A stretch of DNA of 64,000 nucleotides from Pirellulales bacterium (GTDB lineage Bacteria > Planctomycetota > Planctomycetia > Pirellulales > JAEUIK01): assembly GCA_019636335.1 (NCBI GenBank), contig JAHBXR010000009.1, forward strand, positions 151,082 through 215,081, given 5' to 3'. The position numbers and the translations under genes are program-made. Under the pieces are notes generated by a model. The model did not search any database. It was not told where the DNA came from and worked only from the letters and a program-made list of their open reading frames with translations. The stretch's first letter is position 1; each line of letters starts with the position of its first letter. Positions 63,981 through 64,000 of the stretch are shown one piece after another.

Positions 63981-64000
63981 GTGTGGCAGGACGGATCCAA

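Overview
The window looks like chromosomal DNA from a planctomycete, most likely of the Pirellulales type. The best evidence is the pair at 58.7-63.2 kb: a large secreted protein with a heme-type CxxCH site followed by DUF1549/DUF1553 modules, tightly followed by a Tat-exported DUF1501 protein. This gene pair is characteristic of that phylum. Supporting signs are high GC, many GTG/TTG starts, a small protein starting with the NPYxAP motif, secreted LamG-like and esterase proteins, and dispersed GC-rich inverted repeats between genes. No rRNA, tRNA, CRISPR array, insertion sequence or phage module was recognised.

Layout. 0-3.5 kb: the 3' part of murG, then an SDR oxidoreductase and an amidase. 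3.8-8.7 kb: a first RND efflux pair whose pump carries two extra membrane segments. 8.9-15 kb: poorly characterised proteins, a GT39-type membrane glycosyltransferase and a repeat-rich spacer. 15-21.6 kb: gap (GAPDH) with a clear terminator, a methyltransferase, a secreted esterase, a LamG-like protein, hisG, hisI and a small GT2-like protein. 21.7-24.6 kb: a long non-coding, hairpin-rich spacer, a helix-turn-helix regulator and an outer-membrane barrel. 24.6-27.2 kb: a probable polymorphic toxin (HNH/EndoVII-type nuclease) and a SUKH-ankyrin immunity protein. 27.3-31.6 kb: the translation cluster rpmI-rplT-pheS-pheT, with a PheT lacking its tRNA-binding domain. 31.9-32.5 kb: a MazF-like toxin-antitoxin pair. 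32.7-34.7 kb: prpB-prpC of the methylcitrate cycle. 35.2-39.6 kb: a second RND pair. 39.7-48.9 kb: glutaminase, MFS carrier, M20-type peptidase, AbgT carrier, SLC13 carrier and a DcaP-like porin, which reads as a glutamate/dicarboxylate scavenging neighbourhood. 49.2-58.6 kb: an exopolysaccharide locus in two divergent arms. 58.7-63.2 kb: the DUF1501/DUF1553 pair. 63.4-64 kb: a second toxin-antitoxin pair whose ParE-like toxin is frameshifted.

How the genes work together. The exopolysaccharide arms together contain an initiating sugar-phosphate transferase, a flippase, a polymerase/ligase, a chain-length protein, a GT4 transferase, a polysaccharide deacetylase and a CelD-like acyltransferase. 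That is close to a full Wzx/Wzy pathway; outer-membrane export and most glycosyltransferases are absent. The minus-strand genes at 42-49 kb follow the path of a solute from porin to inner-membrane carriers to cytoplasmic hydrolase. The most interesting element is the nuclease toxin-immunity pair next to pheT. The nuclease signature sits in the middle of the protein rather than at its C-terminus, and the cognate immunity protein fuses two immunity folds. Gene starts were chosen by eye from Shine-Dalgarno spacing and family length, and functions are assigned by recognising motifs; no database search was run.
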